From Acidimicrobiales bacterium (GTDB lineage: Bacteria; Actinomycetota; Acidimicrobiia; Acidimicrobiales; Acidimicrobilacustridaceae): a DNA stretch of 15,073 nucleotides. The translations under genes were made by a program, and so were the position numbers. This document shows, piece by piece, positions 14,171 to 15,073 of the stretch (position 1 is its first letter; each line of letters starts with the position of its first letter). Under the pieces are notes generated by a model. That model saw nothing but the letters and a program-made list of their open reading frames with translations. It was not told the DNA's origin and made no database searches. The stretch is taken from contig JALQSZ010000012.1 of the NCBI GenBank assembly GCA_023264135.1, positions 1 to 15,073 on the forward strand, given 5' to 3'.

Positions 14171-14270
14171 ATGGCCACGTTAGGTGTCGAACTCCCGAGC
14201 GGCGATCGTTGCTGTGGACAACTGTGGATAACTCGCCCGTCATCCACCGACTATCCACCGATGATCCACC
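14163..14270. promoter_or_regulatory. Cluster of DnaA-box-like 9-mers, including 11-bp iterons
   Basis: Minus strand: a perfect TTATCCACA at 14223-14231 and TTGTCCACA at 14213-14221, 10 bp apart. Plus strand: TGATCCACA at 14163-14171, then TCATCCACC (14240), CTATCCACC (14251) and TGATCCACC (14262) spaced exactly 11 bp, sharing ATCCACCG. The first two match the known DnaA box TTWTNCACA or its actinobacterial TTGTCCACA form; the plus-strand copies carry one to two deviations. DnaA binding is inference. Confidence 0.55.
14177..14182 (-). promoter_or_regulatory. -10 element TAACGT (minus strand) of a leaderless RibD-like gene transcript
   Basis: On the minus strand TAACGT (complement of 14177-14182) is followed after 6 nt by the GTG start at 14170. 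It is the fourth case in this window of a TANNNT hexamer 6-8 nt ahead of a start codon without a Shine-Dalgarno sequence. Confidence 0.45.
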
Positions 14271-14510
14271 GGCAATTCACAGCAAATACACAGGGTTGTT
14301 CCCCTTCCAACCCACAGGCATGAGTCGTACGGTTCACCCCGGGTGCAGTGCTGCGGCGCGAGCGACGGACGGTGGTGCAACGTTCTGTGCGTTCTCGGTT
14401 GGCAGGGCGGCTCCTAGGGCGTGGGTCGCGTGACCCGCTCTACCTGGCGCTCGCGTCGCAGCGCACCCAACCACTCGAAATCCCACGTCAGTAGCGATTT
14501 CAACGAATCG

Positions 14511-14540
14511 TTGACACGGGTGGAATTACTCTGCTGTAAT
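14511..14540 (+). promoter_or_regulatory. nrdJ promoter (TTGACA - 18 bp - TGTAAT)
   Basis: TTGACA at 14511-14516 and TGTAAT at 14535-14540 (5 of 6 to TATAAT) are 18 bp apart, the best sigma-70-type promoter in the window. Predicted transcription start is near 14547, inside NrdR box 1, with about 370 nt of leader before nrdJ. The plus-strand direction and the NrdR boxes assign it to nrdJ. Confidence 0.7.
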
Positions 14541-14544
14541 TCCA
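14521..14544. repeat. 24-bp palindrome over the nrdJ promoter spacer and -10
   Basis: TGGAATTAC (14521-14529) and GTAATTCCA (14536-14544) are perfect 9-bp inverted repeats around TCTGCT. The element covers the spacer and the -10 hexamer and overlaps NrdR box 1 by 3 bp. Being upstream of the predicted start of transcription, it would act as DNA, not as an RNA hairpin. Its sequence is unlike a NrdR or LexA site. Confidence 0.75.
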
Positions 14545-14557
14545 CGACATCTTGTGG
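14542..14557. promoter_or_regulatory. NrdR box 1
   Basis: CCACGACATCTTGTGG is a 16-bp palindrome with one mismatched pair, matching the NrdR-box layout (half-sites around a 4-bp AT-containing centre). It covers the predicted nrdJ transcription start, where a bound repressor would block initiation. Confidence 0.8.
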
Positions 14558-14583
14558 CCCGGAAGGTGAGGGGGCCGAAACAA

Positions 14584-14599
14584 CCACAACATCTTGTGG
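14584..14599. promoter_or_regulatory. NrdR box 2
   Basis: CCACAACATCTTGTGG has perfectly complementary 6-bp half-sites CCACAA/TTGTGG around CATC. It starts exactly 42 bp after box 1, four helical turns, so both boxes face the same side of the helix. Paired boxes at whole-turn spacing are characteristic of NrdR. Confidence 0.85.
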
Positions 14600-14870
14600 T
14601 GGGCAGGAATCGGGACCCCACAAGGGCTCGATCCCCGCACCGAGACCACGACAAGACCCAGCAGTTGTCCCAACAGCGTCGTTGGAACCACAAAGTCTGG
14701 TGTGGTGGCTCCCCTCAGCAGTCCCAACGGGTCACTCGATTTGGTGGCCGCCCCCGAGGCAACCGCTCCAGCAGCACCCACGCACCATCCCGTTTCACCC
14801 GCCTCAGCCCCGGCTGCAGCGGTGCCAACCCCGCTCCGGCTGGGTTGGATTCGCCACCACCACTCATATC

Positions 14871-14906
14871 GATCGTCCACACGATCATCCACACGATCAT
14901 CCACGC
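14871..14906 (+). repeat. Three tandem 12-bp repeats (GATCRTCCACAC) just before nrdJ
   Basis: Copies at 14871-14882, 14883-14894 and 14895-14906 differ at only a base or two. Each contains a DnaA-box-like 9-mer; TCATCCACA in the middle copy is one base from TTATCCACA. The array ends directly at the GGAGGA ribosome binding site (14907-14912) and would be in the nrdJ mRNA if the promoter at 14511 is used. Confidence 0.8.
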
Positions 14907-14918
14907 GGAGGACTTCTC

Positions 14919-15073
14919 ATGGCCCTGGCACCTGAACAGGCCGGCATCGGCATCCGTCGGCACTACACAAGCGCCGACACTCATCCCTACGACCAGGTCG
15001 AGTGGGAACGTCGTGACGCTCGCATCTCCAACTGGAAGACCGGCGAGGTTGCCTTCGAGCAGCTCGGCGTCGA
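14919..15073 (+). CDS. nrdJ: Adenosylcobalamin-dependent (class II) ribonucleotide reductase, 5' end only
   Basis: Only the first 51 codons are in the window; the frame is open to the edge. The N-terminus (GIGIRRHYTSADTHPYDQVEW, ERRDARISNWKTGEVAFEQ) resembles actinobacterial NrdJ, which has HPYDEVEWARRDVVMTNW...FEQ at the same place. Class II enzymes reduce ribonucleotides to deoxyribonucleotides with a B12-generated thiyl radical, independent of oxygen. The ATG is supported by GGAGGA 6 nt upstream. Catalytic residues lie outside the window. NrdR boxes upstream and nrdR nearby agree with the call. The recalled family similarity, not a search, is the basis. Confidence 0.87.
   Translation, partial: MALAPEQAGIGIRRHYTSADTHPYDQVEWERRDARISNWKTGEVAFEQLGV

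Larger units (their letters stand above)
14171..14918. other. 748-bp intergenic regulatory region between the RibD-like gene and nrdJ
   Basis: No convincing gene is seen: open frames here start with rare codons, have Pro/Ser/Thr-rich unlikely proteins and overlap nrdJ out of frame. The region holds a DnaA-box-like cluster (14163-14270), a stretch without recognisable features (about 14290-14500, only a weak GGGTC/GACCC stem at 14423-14436), a near-consensus promoter (14511-14540), a 24-bp palindrome, two NrdR boxes, a leader of about 370 nt with small stems such as CCAAC/GTTGG (14670-14685), and three 12-bp repeats before the nrdJ ribosome binding site. I looked for cobalamin riboswitch motifs and found none. 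Confidence 0.7.

Noticed and set aside
14163..14270. Chromosomal replication origin
   Set aside because: DnaA-box-like sites are present, but there is no AT-rich unwinding region and no dnaA, dnaN or rpmH nearby; a regulatory or titration role fits better.
14688..14705. Third NrdR box (CCACA...TGTGG)
   Set aside because: The centre is 8 bp instead of the 4-6 bp of the two good boxes, and the distance to box 2 does not fit helical phasing.
14871..14906. CRISPR array
   Set aside because: Repeats are 12 bp in direct tandem without spacers and no cas gene is near.
14594..14935. Plus-strand open frame of 113 codons in the nrdJ leader
   Set aside because: TTG start without ribosome binding site, Pro/Ser/Thr-rich product with the 12-bp DNA repeats read as RSST repeats, and an out-of-frame overlap with nrdJ. 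Minus-strand frames in the same area are also repeat-driven.
15015..15050. B12-box-like string (CTGGAAGACCGGCGAGG) as part of a cobalamin riboswitch
   Set aside because: It lies inside nrdJ and encodes the conserved NWKTGEV segment; no other riboswitch element is present in or before it.

Overview
The window is a high-GC, gene-dense chromosomal segment that looks like an actinobacterium. The synteny cinA - recA - miaB - miaA - dapF - hflX - lexA - (LysM gene) - nrdR - nrdJ is that of Actinomycetota. SOS boxes are of the GAAC-N4-GTTC type, and several genes have a TANNNT -10 element 6-8 nt in front of the start codon, as expected for leaderless mRNAs. The insertion of dap genes, the lack of recX after recA and the short E. 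coli-length DapD differ from Streptomyces and Mycobacterium. A deep-branching class such as Acidimicrobiia is my best guess; this is inference only.

Layout. 1-1399: 3' part of cinA (+) converging on msrB (-). 1400-1724: recA control region with promoter, SOS box and a duplicated hairpin leader. 1725-2816: recA, closed by a 15-bp hairpin. 2902-8595: a tightly overlapping operon miaB-miaA-dapF-hflX-dapC (tRNA modification, ribosome rescue GTPase, diaminopimelate synthesis). 8685-9401: an unrecognised two-TM protein with a Pro/Ala-rich tail. 9442-11342: dapD-dapE. 11348-11379: a hairpin between the convergent dapE and lexA. 11400-12032: lexA (-), divergent from a LysM membrane protein (12297-12869) across an SOS-box-rich promoter region. 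12966-13445: nrdR, whose 3' end overlaps the 3' end of a RibD-like reductase gene (13427-14170, -). 14171-14918: a long regulatory region in front of the first 51 codons of a B12-dependent ribonucleotide reductase gene (nrdJ).

How the genes work together. recA, lexA and the LysM gene form the SOS core: LexA boxes sit inside or beside the promoters of all three, and the LysM protein occupies the place of mycobacterial Rv2719c/ChiZ, an SOS-induced division/cell wall factor. dapD, dapC, dapE and dapF together encode four successive steps of the succinylase branch from tetrahydrodipicolinate to meso-diaminopimelate, the lysine and peptidoglycan precursor. nrdR and nrdJ form a regulator-target pair: two NrdR-box palindromes exactly 42 bp apart lie on and just after a near-consensus promoter upstream of nrdJ.

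Most of the window is well-known housekeeping content. I see no new multi-gene system. The least explained parts are the 748-bp nrdJ upstream region (NrdR boxes, a separate 24-bp palindrome, two arrays of DnaA-box-like repeats, a leader of about 370 nt), the duplicated hairpin in the recA leader, and the unknown membrane protein inside the dap cluster.
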